Assembly: GCA_029339505.1 (NCBI GenBank)
Contig: JAQISU010000245.1
Coordinates: 682,001-746,000 of the forward strand
From: Unio delphinus
Taxonomy: Eukaryota; Mollusca; Bivalvia; Unionida; Unionidae
Reading direction: 5' to 3'
Length of the DNA stretch: 64,000 bases
Made by a program: the position numbers and the translations under genes. Position 1 is the first letter of the stretch, and each line of letters starts with the position of its first letter. The notes beneath the pieces are model-generated. The model did not search any database and had not been told where the DNA came from. It saw only the letters and a list, made by a program, of their open reading frames with translations. Positions 1-15,589 of this stretch are shown piece by piece.

Positions 1-54
1 GTTACCTAGAGTTTGATCTTTTGCAGCCATACATGGGGGTTATACTAAAAGACA

Positions 55-150
55 CTAGCCAAATTTTGGCTAATTTTCCAAAATTTGGTTCCTATCCTAA
101 GGGTGTGAAGAACAACTTTGTAGGAATTAGCCAAATTTTGGCTAATTTAA
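55..150. repeat. Pair of near-palindromic repeats
   Basis: The motif AGCCAAATTTTGGCTAATTT occurs twice (about 57-77 and 128-148) with a partial relative between them. Each copy is nearly its own reverse complement. It could be the end of a small foldback element that begins outside the window. No coding sequence is associated. Confidence 0.55.
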
Positions 151-3043
151 AACCTGCCTAGCCCCTCCAATATAGTCAAGCTATTGAATAGTGATAGACC
201 ATATATTGATCAAAAGCACTTCCAAGAATATTATTATATGCCTTTTCTACTTTGGGTTAAGAGATTTTAGCCCACAGCAGAGGCCTGATTTGAGTAAATG
301 GAAAAGCTCAAGTGCAATCGGAAGCTGTTATTTCATAAAATTTAGAACTGTGAAAATTTCAGTAATCACCCAATCAAAGGGAAATTATGTGTATCCAAAC
401 TGCTTTGTTGTCGGTTGATGCTGGAACAAGTGGAACATAAAAGTGTATTTTGTTCAGTGGTCAAGGTGTACAAGCTTGGGGTGTATTTTATAAATAAGAT
501 CCATCGGAAGGGTATCTGGTTGTCAGATTTGTATTTGGACAAATTAATATGCCCAACTGGATTCAGTAGATAAAAAGGAAGGTAGGAATATTAACAACAA
601 TACTGCCAAATATACTTGTAATACTGAGTGAAGTATATCACAAATAAATTAACAACTTACAACATGTTCTAAATAAATTCATTAAAGGAGAAATCCAATT
701 ATATGATAAATCGAAGAATTCAATTATAGATCACATAGCAGAATAAAAATAGTTCAAAATGATCCAAATCGCATATCTCTTAATATGTTAATTCCTCATG
801 TCTCACAAAATAAACAATGAAAGTAAAGTCCATGTTTTTTTAATTCACAGTATCCCAGAAATTTTACTACATAATGCCACTGATAATTTGTTTAAATCCT
901 CCATTTTCGTCTAGTAAATTGTCATGGTCTAGTCATAAATATCACCTGACTCTTTCCTTGGCCTCACTGTCATACACAGATGCTAATGTAGAGAGTTAGT
1001 TTGGCCTTTGTAAGTAACACTAATCTATGGTCATACAGTTTGTGAAATTAATTAACAAATTAACCCCATGCACTGCATTTATGGGGCAGGAGGAAGTAGC
1101 TTACTGCCAAGCTCTGTAGTGTCAAGGTCATATATGATACACTAGAGTGGGTGGTATTATATAATGGTAGACAGATTTAGTTCTACAATGAAACCAAATA
1201 ATCTGGACATTTAAGTTGCACAACAAAATAGAGAGGGAAAATCCAAATTTTCGCCCATGTCCGGAATTCGATTTTGTGTCCAGGTTTTATAATTGTTAGC
1301 CTCAGATCTAAGGCAGACCGGTCTGAACTGCACAGAGACAAGTGAACCTGTGCAAAAAGTAGCAATATATGTTACGTGCTTAGGCTTGAATAAGCAGCAA
1401 CATAGAAAGAAGTGAAAATAACATGCTTGTAAAATTTAACAAACAATTTATTGAGTACAAATATTTTCATAAAAGAAAATATTTAAACTTGCGGATTTAG
1501 AGAATAAAGTAAAAAAATTAATCCAAAAAGAATTCACAATATAATCCACTAGTGGAATTGTAAGAGTCCTGATAATAAAATGTCCTAATAGTTCCCGGTT
1601 CGAATCTTGACGATGTAATCTAATATGGACGACGATATCACATGATGAAGTCAGTTTTAGTTTTATAATAATCCAAATGAGCACAAGTAATTTCTAGATA
1701 AATAACACAATAAATTTCTATCCCAAACAAACTGAAATGATTTACACTCAAACAATAAAACACATCTTTGTATTCCTAAGCCCAGACTAACTACTGAACC
1801 GTTCGCTTCCAAAACACAACTATATACTGATTCTCTCGTAAACAGAAAGGGGTCCCGTGATTTTCTAGAAGGTCATAGAACGAACCCATGATCACAAAGT
1901 CACATATACATTATGATCTAGAAAGATGTCCTTGGAATCAACCAATAATTTTTAAAATAAAGCTCTAATGTCCTTGGAATCAACCAATCATTTTAGAAGC
2001 CTGTTTATCAGCCTTGAAACAAGGCCAGAAATGAGGTTAACATCTGGTGTTTACTTGTAAAGTATAAAGGTTATCCATTTCTAGAAATTCTCTCCCAACT
2101 AACGAATTTTAAACCCAAAATGTCAAATTTGAATCTGACAAACAAAATTAAATGATTTAAATCAAATACACGTAACATATATGAACTCCATCTTTTCACT
2201 TTCTGTTCATGCATGAGCAAAATAACTAATGGAAAACACTGTTTTAACACAACCAGGCACTGGGCTATAGGAAAATAGCTTGAAAGTTGGTGTATTAGGA
2301 TGTATTCAGAAATAGTCCCCAAAATGTGTTTCCTACTTGAATTTCGCGTGAAAACAGCAAAGAAATCCAGGGGTTAATTTGTTAAAGGTTGCAACAAATC
2401 TTGCCACTGAGCAAGTATCACTCGCTGCTCAATTAAATGTTGTCACGTGGGAAAGCAAGCTAAGAGATTAAGGTCAAACATTTATTGCAAGAGGTTGAGC
2501 TCTACTTGGAACTGAACAAGTATAACTTTCATATATTGTATTCGCAGCCTATCAAAAGTTATGTCAACTTAAAAACAAAGTGCTGCCTTTACAAGCCATG
2601 GACTTAGAGGGCAATGCACATTCTTAGAAACTATAATATGTTCAACGGGAACCTGACGGCTAATTTTATTACCTACGTTATTATCAGCTGGCTGGTACCA
2701 GAGAACTTGTTCACAGCTCTAATGCAAATTTTGTCAAGCATGAAAATGGCATATGGACAAATAACAAGTCTCTGTCTGTAATCTGCATGCTGGAAATGCA
2801 ACCAAGATATCAACACATACAAAAACACAACCATACCAGTGACAGCTCTACTCAGGATGTAAAGACCACTAAGCGTATAGATAATTTATCATACTGTAAG
2901 GTTTGCATCATGGATTGTACAGACACATGGTGCAGTGTATATTTGGCCCCTAGATTCTTGCTCATGTTATACTTAGCATTTACATCACACATGTATATGG
3001 ATGTGATACTAGATAGTAATGATTCTTGATAATGTTTAAATAC
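151..3043. other. Non-coding stretch, no gene recognised
   Basis: Only short, unconvincing open frames are present. The stretch lies downstream, on the minus strand, of the last recognised exon of the Ig-like gene, so it may be intron or 3' sequence. I looked for a transmembrane exon here with agreeing splice sites and did not find a convincing one. A short direct repeat lies at 1926-1994. Confidence 0.5.
1926..1994. repeat. 42-bp direct tandem duplication
   Basis: The phrase ATGTCCTTGGAATCAACCAA occurs twice, about 42 bp apart, with similar following bases. It is a local two-copy duplication with no further structure seen. Confidence 0.7.
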
Positions 3044-3233
3044 CTGGCATGGTAACTGAATCTGTGCGTTGTGTGTTTCCATCTTCAGATGGTCTTTCTG
3101 TGTCTCGATGAGGAATGCTTACAGTGGTACAGGACTGTCTCTTGGCATCAACACATTTCATAGCTTCTCCATCCAGACAGCAAAGTATTTCTTTATCTTG
3201 CAATGTAGAATTCAAGATGTGATTTCCGTCTCC
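3044..3233 (-). CDS. Ig-like secreted/membrane protein, exon 4
   Basis: This is a 190-nt internal exon. On the minus strand it is preceded by an acceptor (TTTCATGATAG) and followed by a donor (CAG|GTATTT). Only one frame is open. It begins in phase 0, matching the phase-0 end of the exon at 13,777-13,907. It starts GDGNHILNSTLQDKEILCC and continues with two more cysteines, then a Ser/Thr/Asp/Arg-rich stretch ending in VTMPG. The first half appears to complete a Cys-rich fold begun in the previous exon (VSLVWKRK), and the second half looks like a hydrophilic stalk. It leaves one base of an unfinished codon, so at least one more exon must follow; none was found between 1 and 3,043. The function is unknown. 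An extracellular location is inferred from the signal peptide in exon 1. Confidence 0.75.
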
Positions 3234-3539
3234 CTATCATGAAACAAAAATTAAGTTTAAATTAATCCTGTAGTTTTTCTTTTAGAGTTTTACATTAAAA
3301 TTATATTGAAGAAAGTGTGTCATTTGTTGCGATATCTGCATTGGTGTCTCCAAAAATACAAACATCATGACAAGTGTGCAGCTGCAGACCTGCCAACCCT
3401 GATGAGTCATTCTCAATAATGAAGTTGATTTGTTCCCGTAAGTTTGACCAGTTGTCAACTACTATAATCGACTATAAATCATTATGTTATACTAAAAAGT
3501 TTGTAAAGTATGTGTATACTTAATTTACCAGTTGCACAA

Positions 3540-3655
3540 AATCAATGGCTTGGGTCGTAGGTTCAAACCCTGGCTGAGTCATATCAAAGACTTTAAAAAA
3601 TGGTACCAACAGCTGCCTTGCTTGGTGCTCAGCATTAATTACATGCAGACAATAT
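3540..3655 (+). mobile_element. SINE-like fragment (tRNA-type B box and tail)
   Basis: GGTTCAAACCCT at about 3,561 resembles a polymerase III B box. It is followed by a body (GAGTCATATCAAAGACTTT then AACAGCTGCCTTGCTTGGTG) that I recognise as resembling a dispersed invertebrate SINE. No clear A box was seen upstream, so the copy is probably 5'-truncated. No target duplication was identified. Confidence 0.4.
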
Positions 3656-3858
3656 CGTGAACTTGCAAAGTGTTACACAGTGCAGTTTATTTTTTTATCC
3701 TAAATAAAATATTAAATAATGGTTGCCTCTTGTTGCAGATTGTTTTCAGTGAAATATAACGTGCATAGGTGCTTTAACCTTGGTTCTTGCACTTGTTTTG
3801 TTGTATTTACAGGGTTTATATGCTACACATTGGCACACCTATTTAAAGATCTTGTCAG

Positions 3859-3894
3859 TGTGTAGACACATTAAATGTGTAGACACATTAAAGT
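3859..3894. repeat. Two-copy 17-18 bp tandem repeat
   Basis: GTGTAGACACATTAAA occurs twice in direct succession. It is a short local duplication with no coding content. Confidence 0.7.
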
Positions 3895-4174
3895 TTATCA
3901 CAGCCACAGAGAATTTTCAGCTTTTATTTTTCTCGACAGTTAGACTGTCAGTAAATTATATCATGTCTGAGACATGATGTATAGCCAGATTTCTGATTGG
4001 TACTGAAGCAAAAGTTAAATGTAGTTTATTTAAAAGGCTTTTTGTAACAATATCAAGAATGTATTTTTTTCTAACTTGCAATGATTGATCTGATTTAATA
4101 AGCCAGTATTGATGTTTATTCTATATAGTACACTAGCAAGTATGTTTTATATTTAGGGGGCAATAGGGACTCAT

Positions 4175-5790
4175 GATGATGATGATGATGTTTGTCCATC
4201 GATATCGATGAGGACCATTCAATGTCATCGATTCATTGAAGGTGGGTCCAGAGATGGCTGATCAGTCTGATCCGGGCCCGGAACAGTCTGTTGCCGTGGG
4301 GACATGGATGTGCAGGTTGTTGGCTGTGAATTGCAGAACTGCTGTTCCTGGATTTGCGCAGATCACGTTTCTCAGCTGCGTCCACCAGTCTTTTGTGCTC
4401 AAAGGCTGCCGCACCGGCATGAACTTGACTGCGCCAAGCAGATCGATCAGCAGCGACGACACTCTCCCAGCTGTCAGGATCAATGCCTAGGTTCTTTAGC
4501 AAGGCCTTGAGGGTGTCCTTGTACCTCCTTTTTTGACCACCATGAGATCTCTTGCCTTGCTGTAGTTCTCCATAGAAGATTTTCTTGGGTAGGCGTTCTG
4601 TTGGCATGCAGACGACATGGCCAGCCCATCGGAGTTGTGCCTTGCACAGCATGGTGTGGATGCTTGTCATGCCAGCCTGCGTGAGCACCTCTGTGTTCGG
4701 TACCTTGTTCTGCCATCTAATTTTCAATAGTTTTCTCAGGGAGCTCATGTGGAAGTGGTTCAGTTTCTTAACATGGCGGCTATACACAGTCCAGGTCTCG
4801 CAAGCATAGAGGAGGGTGGGGAGAACAACCGCTGCGTAGACTTTTAGTTTGGTGGCAAGCCTGATGCCTCTCCTGTCCCAGACATTACAGCGGAGTCTGC
4901 CAAAAGCTACACTGGCTTTGACAATCCTTGTATTGACCTCATCATCTATGTGAACTGCTTGTGAGAGAGTGCTGCCGAGGTATGTGAACCTGTCTACATT
5001 TCTGAGCTTTTGGCCATTGACAGTGATAGATGGTTCCAGGTAATCTTCTCCAGGGGCTGGCTGATGCAGAACCTCAGTCTTGCTGGTAGAGATGGTGAGT
5101 CCGAAGTTAGTGCACGCTGTGGAAAACATGTCCATGTTCTGTTGCATGCCTGCCTCCGTGTTGGAATTGAAGGCACAGTCATATGCAAACAGGAGGTCGC
5201 AAATGTTCGCAATTTGGACTTTGGATTTGGTTTGAAGCCACCTCAGGTTGAATAACTTCCCATCCAGACGGTAACAGAGACCTACTCCCACATCACTGTC
5301 CTTGAAAGCATCCATCAACATTGCAGAGAACATGAGGATGAAGAGAGTGGGGGCTAAAACGCATCCTTGTTTCACACCATTCGTGACTGCAAAGGGTTCG
5401 GAGTAGTTGCCCTGATCCTGAACTCTGGCAAGCATGCCATCATGAAAATGCCTCACCATTTCAATGAAGACCTCTGGACATCCAAATTTGGCCATGATTT
5501 TCCAAAGGTCTTCCCTGCTGACAGTGTCGAATGCCTTAGTCAGGTCTACGAAGGTGGTGTATAGCTTGACATTTTGCTCAAGACACTTTCTTGCAACTGC
5601 CTGGAAGCAAAGATCATGTCGATGGTGCCTCTCTCCTTTCTAAAGCCACACTGACTTTCTGGTAGTAGGCCATGATCAAGGTGCTCTGTGAGTCTGTTCA
5701 GCAGTAGCCTGGCGAGGATCTTACCTGCGATGCAAAGTAGAGCGATTCCTCTATGGTTGTCGCAGGATTGGCGATTGTTTTGCGTTTGTA
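4175..5790 (-). mobile_element. 5'-truncated LINE insertion with 13-bp target duplication
   Basis: This is a non-LTR retrotransposon inserted on the minus strand. Exact copies of AATAGGGACTCAT flank it at 4,162-4,174 and 5,791-5,803, which fixes both ends. The 3' end, on the minus strand, finishes in a short ATC-repeat tail. The 5' end is cut inside the reverse transcriptase, so the endonuclease and the N-terminal half are missing. I do not assign a clade from sequence alone. Confidence 0.85.
4233..5785 (-). pseudogene. LINE reverse transcriptase, broken
   Basis: The frame reads minus-strand RT in two pieces. The upstream piece (about 5,785 to 5,577) includes NHRGIALLCIAGKILARLLLN and FRKERGTIDMIFASRQLQE. 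The downstream piece (from about 5,574) includes FVDLTKAFDTVSREDLW, NGVKQGCVLAPTLF and the fingers/palm region. The two are in different frames, so there is a frameshift near 5,577. The catalytic box reads LLFAYDCAF where active families have FADD, so one catalytic aspartate is replaced by tyrosine. The C-terminal part keeps the typical LYACETWTVYSRHVKKLNHF and QLRWAGHVV segments. The first motifs of the RT and the endonuclease are absent. This is a dead copy. Confidence 0.9.
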
Positions 5791-5799
5791 AATAGGGAC

Positions 5800-5950
5800 T
5801 CATAGTTGGCATATGAACACCATAGCTGTCATTAATGGGAACATAACTGACAAAAGGGCAAGATAGCTGGTAATAGACCAATATTAGCTGGCAGCGAAGA
5901 AACATAGCTGGCAATGGAGCAATATAGTTGGCAACATACCAGTAGTAGCA
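5800..5950. repeat. Degenerate minisatellite, about 20-bp unit
   Basis: About seven copies of a unit of the form CATAGCTGGCAATRGAGCAA follow one another with 20-21 bp spacing and frequent substitutions. The array starts within the LINE target duplication, so the LINE landed at the edge of this repeat. Confidence 0.75.
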
Positions 5951-10088
<4,138 letters not shown>

Positions 10089-10388
10089 GCTACACAGGGT
10101 TCATACTGAACTATGGATGATAAATTCAAAGATTTTCCCAAACTTTCAAAGACCACAAACAGAGATTTCCAAGACCTATTTTTGCTAATATTGTGTATAC
10201 AGGTTATGTGAGAAAACAATGAATGCCAAACACTACAATATTGATTACTGATTAAAGTCAAACTATAATTAATTTCCTAAAAAAGCATTATAATTATCTG
10301 GAAGATAGGTTAACATTCGTTGTTCTTTCAGAAATATGTAACATATGTGTCAGATTTAATACAAAATAAATTGTTCTCTTAACAGACA

Positions 10389-10935
10389 TCAGTATTGCTT
10401 TAAATGCATTATTATATTTGCTTGTTTTTTCTCTTCAATCATTTTGAAAAAAGACGCCATCACTTTCATATCTTCCTCTGCTTTTCGCCTAAGAGCATTT
10501 GACTCTGTGACAAGCACAATGGGTCCTTTTAACTCTGCCTCTTCTGCTTTCTGTACAAAGGAAGCATGTAGGCTGGCAATGTTAGCTTCAAGAGGCAGCT
10601 TTCTGGCTTTAAGTTCTTCCACTTCATCCAAGGCTAACTCCCGTTTCTTTCCTTTTTGGTTTTTCTCATCCTTCTCTGCTTTATTCTTATCCAGATAGGC
10701 ATGGTACTTGTGTCTTGCGGAGGAGCCATGTGTCATCATTTCATTGCTAATGATGATTTCCAAAGGTCCACCTGGTTTTCTCATTGTGTCAATGATTAGC
10801 CCTTGAGCTCTGAGGCTTTCTCTGCTGAGGTTCTCAACAGATGCCTGTTTGTTGACAGAAAATCCTCTCTCCACTTAAATGACCGTGTGACAACAACAAC
10901 ATTTTCTGGAGACCATTCCAAAGTTCGACATATTC
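10389..10935 (-). pseudogene. hAT-like transposase C-terminal remnant
   Basis: Upstream on the minus strand the frame reads EYVELWNGLQKMLLLSHGH. After a frameshift it continues as ERGFSVNKQASVENLSRES for about 160 codons, ending MIEEKKQANIIMHLKQY. The order LSHG then VERGFSVN is what I associate with the C-terminal dimerisation region of hAT-derived proteins. The tail is rich in Lys and Glu and probably forms a coiled coil. The catalytic part is missing and the frame is broken near 10,875. Its position inside hAT-type ends supports the call. Confidence 0.65.
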
Positions 10936-11176
10936 CTTTCTTTTGGAAAGGACAGAATAAAACACTTCATCAAGGTTGGGCGTGCTTTTTTCTCGATTTT
11001 TTTAAATAAACATCTATAAATCTAATAATATTTCAAGCACTTCAAAGTACTGGGCAAAACGGGCTCAATTTATAGTCTGACTATACCAACCCGTTATTTT
11101 TCTTTGGAAAGTCCGTTAATCATGAAATGTGCAGGAGATGGCAGTATTAGTGCCATTCTGGTCACATTCAGGTTAG

Positions 11177-11428
11177 TTTGTTTGTTTTTTATGGTTTAAC
11201 GCCATTTTTCAGCACAATATATAGGCTATACATGGCGGCCAGTATTAGTGGTGGAGGAAGAAACCGGAAAAACCCCGGAAAGAACCACCGACCCACGAGA
11301 AGCTACTGGCAAGCTTTCTCACTTAACTACATTAGCCGAATCTTAGACTCGAACCCACGCAGACAGAGGTGAGATGGCAGTGGTCCGTAACGGACAGCGC
11401 TTTAGACCACTCGGCCACTCGGGGCCCC
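11177..11428 (-). mobile_element. tRNA-derived SINE nested in the hAT element
   Basis: On the minus strand the 5' end carries an A-box-like GTGGCCGAGTGGTCTAAAGC and a B-box-like GGGTTCGAGTC. The 3' end reads GGCGTTAAACC followed by an A-rich AAACAAACAAA tail. The exact 12-bp duplication CATTCAGGTTAG flanks it at 11,165-11,176 and 11,429-11,440. Length is 252 bp. The head resembles a Leu/Ser-class tRNA but the body is not a functional tRNA. Confidence 0.9.
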
Positions 11429-12797
11429 CATTCAGGTTAGAAATAAATCAATGATTCAGTTGACTTAGTTCTGTGCACTTTTTATCATTTAATTATTTTC
11501 GGTATTGAAATCAATAGGGGTACAAACAAACGGGGATGCATAGTCAGACTATAGATACACAAATCAATTTCGGCAATGTGATTTTAATTATTTTTTTTAA
11601 ATACCATTGGGGAAAAAGTCGAGGGTCGGCAATGAGAAACGGGGATATTCCGTCAACTGGAAATACGTTCTTTTTTAATTCTTTTATTTATTTACCTAAT
11701 CAAATGACTTGACTTCTTACAGTTAAAGCTTCACAACACGTTTTTTTTATATACTCACAATTCAAGAACAACAACTCTTGCTTAACTCTACTATAGTGTA
11801 CGCATGCGCACTCTGAAACTGTATATCCATGAATTGAATTTATTACAATGTATGTTTTTATATTAAACCAAGGAACATTATTATGTAGAAGTAAGAACAA
11901 AATTTTCGAAAATAATTTTGTCCCTCAAACTTGTTAAATAATCCGACGGTATAAGTAAATATAAACAGGCCCTCTTTTGCCATATCTCCCAAATCATCAA
12001 ACTAAACAATATCTTATTTTATACCCGAAGAGTAACGAGTTAACATTATTTTGCCCAAAATTACCAATAGCTTATACCTCTACATCTTTGTTCCACTAAA
12101 TGAACAGTATATAGTTACTAATTTGCAAGGACTCCTTCTATTGAAGCCAAGTTGCTCATCTTTTTACACAATGTACAAAATGTCTTTTGTTTACATAATG
12201 TATCCTTTAGCAGCCATTCCTTGCATTTCTCTTGTTCAAGCCAGATATCGTTGAAAGAGCAAAGACATAGCATTTTTAAACACTGAAGATGTAAATCGAC
12301 TGAACAAATTTTGAATCCTCGATCGTGTTACTTTCGCACTTTCTACGTAGAGTGAATTAGTGTAAAGAATATTTTGATTGGCCAAAGATGGACTCGTCCA
12401 ATCAAATTGAAGAAGCCAGGAAAACAAGCTACATCCAAAGCTAACGACCTTAGGCAATTTTATTTGTGACTTCCTTTGATGAAGTGTGTAGCCATCTTGC
12501 TTTGATGAAGAGTACATGTGTTATTGAAGTCACCGCCGAGGCCAACTTTGATTGGCCAAACAAAGCCTCTTTTGTTGTTGTGGAGGCAATGAAACTGAAC
12601 GGGTCATGAAAAGAAAGAAACCAGGATAAATAGATTACATATGAATCAACCTTGGATAATTTTATTTGTGATTCTGGAAAGAAATTAAAATTTTAGAGTT
12701 TATTTCAATTTTCAAAGACTTTTAAAGACTTCAGGTTAATATGCTCGATATGCTCGATTTTCCCAAACTTTCAAAGACCGTACGAACCCTGCTACAC

Positions 12798-13776
12798 ACA
12801 AGCTTCGTACAATTGGAAGTTCAAAATGTATGACGGCACAGTAGCCAATTGTGAAAACATTTCCATACCCGCACAAACTTAGAGATAAATTGTCTTTTTG
12901 TTGTGTTTTTCCCTTTTCTTTTTATTTAATTCTGTAAAACGAAAACTGTTTATTAATTCCTGTTGGTTTCATTACAATCAAAGCTTTTCAAGGTACCCAA
13001 ACAATATTTTGCATTTTCAAGGTGTTGACAGAACAATTCATTTTTCAAGGCTTTCAAGATGTCTACAGATTCTGATTAACAGAAGTTCCGAAACGCAAGT
13101 TTGTGTGCTTTTGTCATCAAGGCTAACTTATGGAAATTGTGCACTGTAATAGTTGCTAACTTACTCTGGAAATGGTTAATGGTCGATCAACTATCAAAAC
13201 ACATTCCTGTGAATGTGCAAGAGTTTGTTGGCATAACTAAAATCAACACCATTTATTTGATGGCTTGAAGCGTACATTTCACCTAAAGCTATACAGAACA
13301 TAACACTGGAACTAACCTAGCCAAGACGAGGGAGAATCTCTAAATAATAACGGGTGAATTCATTTTCATTTTCCTAACAGAAGAGGGCAAAGTTGACATT
13401 ATTTTTAGCAACTTAATCACCCATTTCGCCTGGTATTGTGATTCCAATTTGAGTGCAATTTAAATCACATGACTCTACATCCCCACATCATTTATATTTG
13501 ATGATTACATAAAAGTGGACTGCCTGCTTCTAGTGCTCTCTCTTTCCATTCCAAAAGAAAACTACCAATTAATACTGATTAATCATTAGTATTATCATTA
13601 GGAAATATTTTGCAGGGTCGTAGAATATTGACAGTCAATGTTACAGTTAATGAATAGAGTATGCTTGGGTCATCTAGCTTTAGATTCATGCACTTAATAC
13701 TAAGATTTACTGTGGGTCAAATTATAATTAAAATCAAAGAGGCTTCCTATGCAGTGATGATAAATTTATAACTTAC
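12798..13776. other. Intronic sequence, nothing recognised
   Basis: This lies between the hAT element and exon 3 of the minus-strand Ig-like gene. No gene or repeat was recognised. Confidence 0.5.
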
Positions 13777-13907
13777 CAAAACTTCAAATGTTTGCTTTCT
13801 TTTCCAAACAAGGGACACTTGTGGCTTTCCACAGTATGATTCTGTTTGTTTAGATGTGAAGTCTGGTGGGTGTCCCATCTTACAAGTACAATAGTTTGTT
13901 GGTGGTT
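13777..13907 (-). CDS. Ig-like secreted/membrane protein, exon 3
   Basis: This is a 131-nt exon bounded on the minus strand by TTTTACAG and by a strong donor (TTTTG|GTAAGT). It receives one base from exon 2 and ends in phase 0 for exon 4, so all three exons join in one frame. It reads PPTNYCTCKMGHPPDF, then ESYCGKPQVSLVWKRK. It carries three cysteines and a Trp in a beta-strand-like context. Together with the start of exon 4 it could form a second, small disulfide-rich extracellular domain. I do not recognise the family. The intron that follows is about 10.5 kb and carries most of the transposon load in this part of the window. Confidence 0.8.
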
Positions 13908-14781
13908 CTGTAAAATTTAACACAAATAGTCATAAAATATTACTTTAATAAACTGCATAAATAATAAACTGCATGACATCAACAAATTCAATCAAAATGC
14001 AATTTTTTTCTGACACATTAACAACTAACTATATTTATGATCGAAATTAACAATACATACATGTATAATCTTGAATGCAATTTTATGATATAGGAAAATT
14101 AATCATTTCTTTTAGTTATTTTTCTCAAACTGAATATTGTGAATTAATAGATATTATGTTGACCAAAAGGAACTATTAAACTTTCTATCATAATATTTAC
14201 TTATGCCTTGTTGACCAAAATTTTAAGTACATTGATGTTTCTAATCTCCCATTCATATAAAAAATCTTAGAAAAGGTTGTTCTAACTCAACTTGTATCTC
14301 ATTTGAATTCAAACAGTCTTTTTAGCAATGTACAGTCTGCATATCGCCCTTGCCACAGTACGGAAACTTCTCTTCTGAAAGTATCTTAATCTGTGGTAAA
14401 TGCATCAGGGATAATAGGGTTTTCTTTGTTGCACAATGCCAATGACTTTACTAAAATATGCCGACTCTCAGATGTATCGTTTACTGAGATATGATAGTGG
14501 ACATGGTTTCTGCTCAAAGTTATCAACTGTCACAATACTTGAATCATGTTCACGCTGAAACCAGTCATATTTTGATCAATTGAACCACACTACCAGTAGT
14601 TTAAAAAACACACAAATAAACAACAATGATAAACAACAATGATAAATAATTATCAAATACAAATTGATAATCAACTGTGGAAATAATTACAGGATAAGGT
14701 ATATAAATATTTCACTACCACTATAAGAAATTATTTCAGTTTAATCTCTTTAGAAGTTTATATTCAATTCAATCGGATAAA

Positions 14782-15146
14782 ATGAGTAGTATAGAAAGTA
14801 AAAGAAAGCGGTTTGCGTATGATGAAGCATTCAAACTTAACGTTATTGAATATGCAGAAAAAAATAACTGTGCTGCAGCATGCGAATTTTTGTGAACGAG
14901 AAACAAGTACGGGAATGGCGGCAATTCGTCTACGTGCTATGCAGATGGCGAAGAAAAAAAATATAAGTTGGCAGATTCAAAATTTTTTGCATCTGCCGGC
15001 TGGTGCTCTCATTTTAAGAACCGGACTATCGGATGACCATGATGACAATGACGACGTATATGATGAAAGCAAGACCCATAACAGAAGCAGAGTTTTGTGA
15101 ACTGTTTGGCGAGTCTGATACAGAGTCCTATTTTAAAGGATTCTAA
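14782..15146 (+). pseudogene. pogo-like transposon remnant, N- and C-terminal coding ends
   Basis: The frame opens MSSIESKRKRF, then YDEAFKLNVIEYAEKNNCAA, which is typical of the psq/brinker-type helix-turn-helix at the N terminus of pogo-family transposases. After a stop/frameshift it continues VNEKQVREWRQ in another frame. The 3' end reads EAEFCELFGESDTESYFKGF and a stop, which resembles the acidic C-terminal tail of such proteins. The DDE catalytic region is absent. This looks like an internally deleted, non-autonomous copy. Confidence 0.65.
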
Positions 15147-15349
15147 AAGTGATTGAACTGTTATAATTCATGATTTTAGAATGAGGATTAATTAAATTTC
15201 TATTAAGACTGAACACTTTAGAATTGTTTTTATTTCAACATATAAATTAGCTTTCTTACTTTCATTTTATTTAATAATGTGATTTGATTAAATAAACGTA
15301 TTCAGAACTCACTTTGTGCATCTTGTGATGTACAGGTAGTCTAGAAATT

Positions 15350-15467
15350 ATGGGTCGGCTTATACGCGGGTCAGTCACTTTTATAACAGTTTTACCGATT
15401 CAGTTTGGGGGGGGGGGGGGGGGGTTGGCTTATACGCGAACGGGCTTATACGCGAGTATATACGGTA
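15350..15467. repeat. pogo/Tigger-like terminal region and poly-G run
   Basis: GGCTTATACGCG occurs three times (about 15,357, 15,427 and 15,443). The last copy runs into GAGTATATACGGTA, which resembles terminal repeats of pogo-type elements. An 18-base G run lies at 15,407-15,424. It probably marks the right end of the remnant above. The matching left end was not found. Confidence 0.5.
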
Positions 15468-15589
15468 GGTTTATACTGTATATGGAAACAAAACTGATTT
15501 TGAAGGTTACTGATGCTTTCCTAGAGATAAAGTAATTACAGGAATTTAAAATAAGAACATTTCTTCCTTTAACCATTTTGTGTTGAAAC

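Larger units (their letters stand above)
10096..12790. mobile_element. Degraded hAT-type DNA transposon, 2.7 kb
   Basis: The left end reads AGGGTTCATAC and the right end GTACGAACCCT, which form an inverted pair. Each is flanked by GCTACAC (10,089-10,095 and 12,791-12,797), a 7-8 bp target duplication as expected for hAT. Both ends also carry the subterminal motif GATTTTCCCAAACTTTCAAA in the same orientation. The interior holds a broken hAT-like C-terminal coding piece on the minus strand and a nested SINE. The rest is decayed. Confidence 0.75.

Noticed and set aside
2071..2322. 83-aa minus-strand frame with hydrophobic segments as a membrane exon of the Ig-like gene
   Set aside because: No splice acceptor and donor with agreeing phase bound the hydrophobic part.
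11340..11428. Possible tRNA gene on the minus strand
   Set aside because: A and B boxes are present, but the acceptor stem is absent and the unit carries a SINE body, tail and target duplication.
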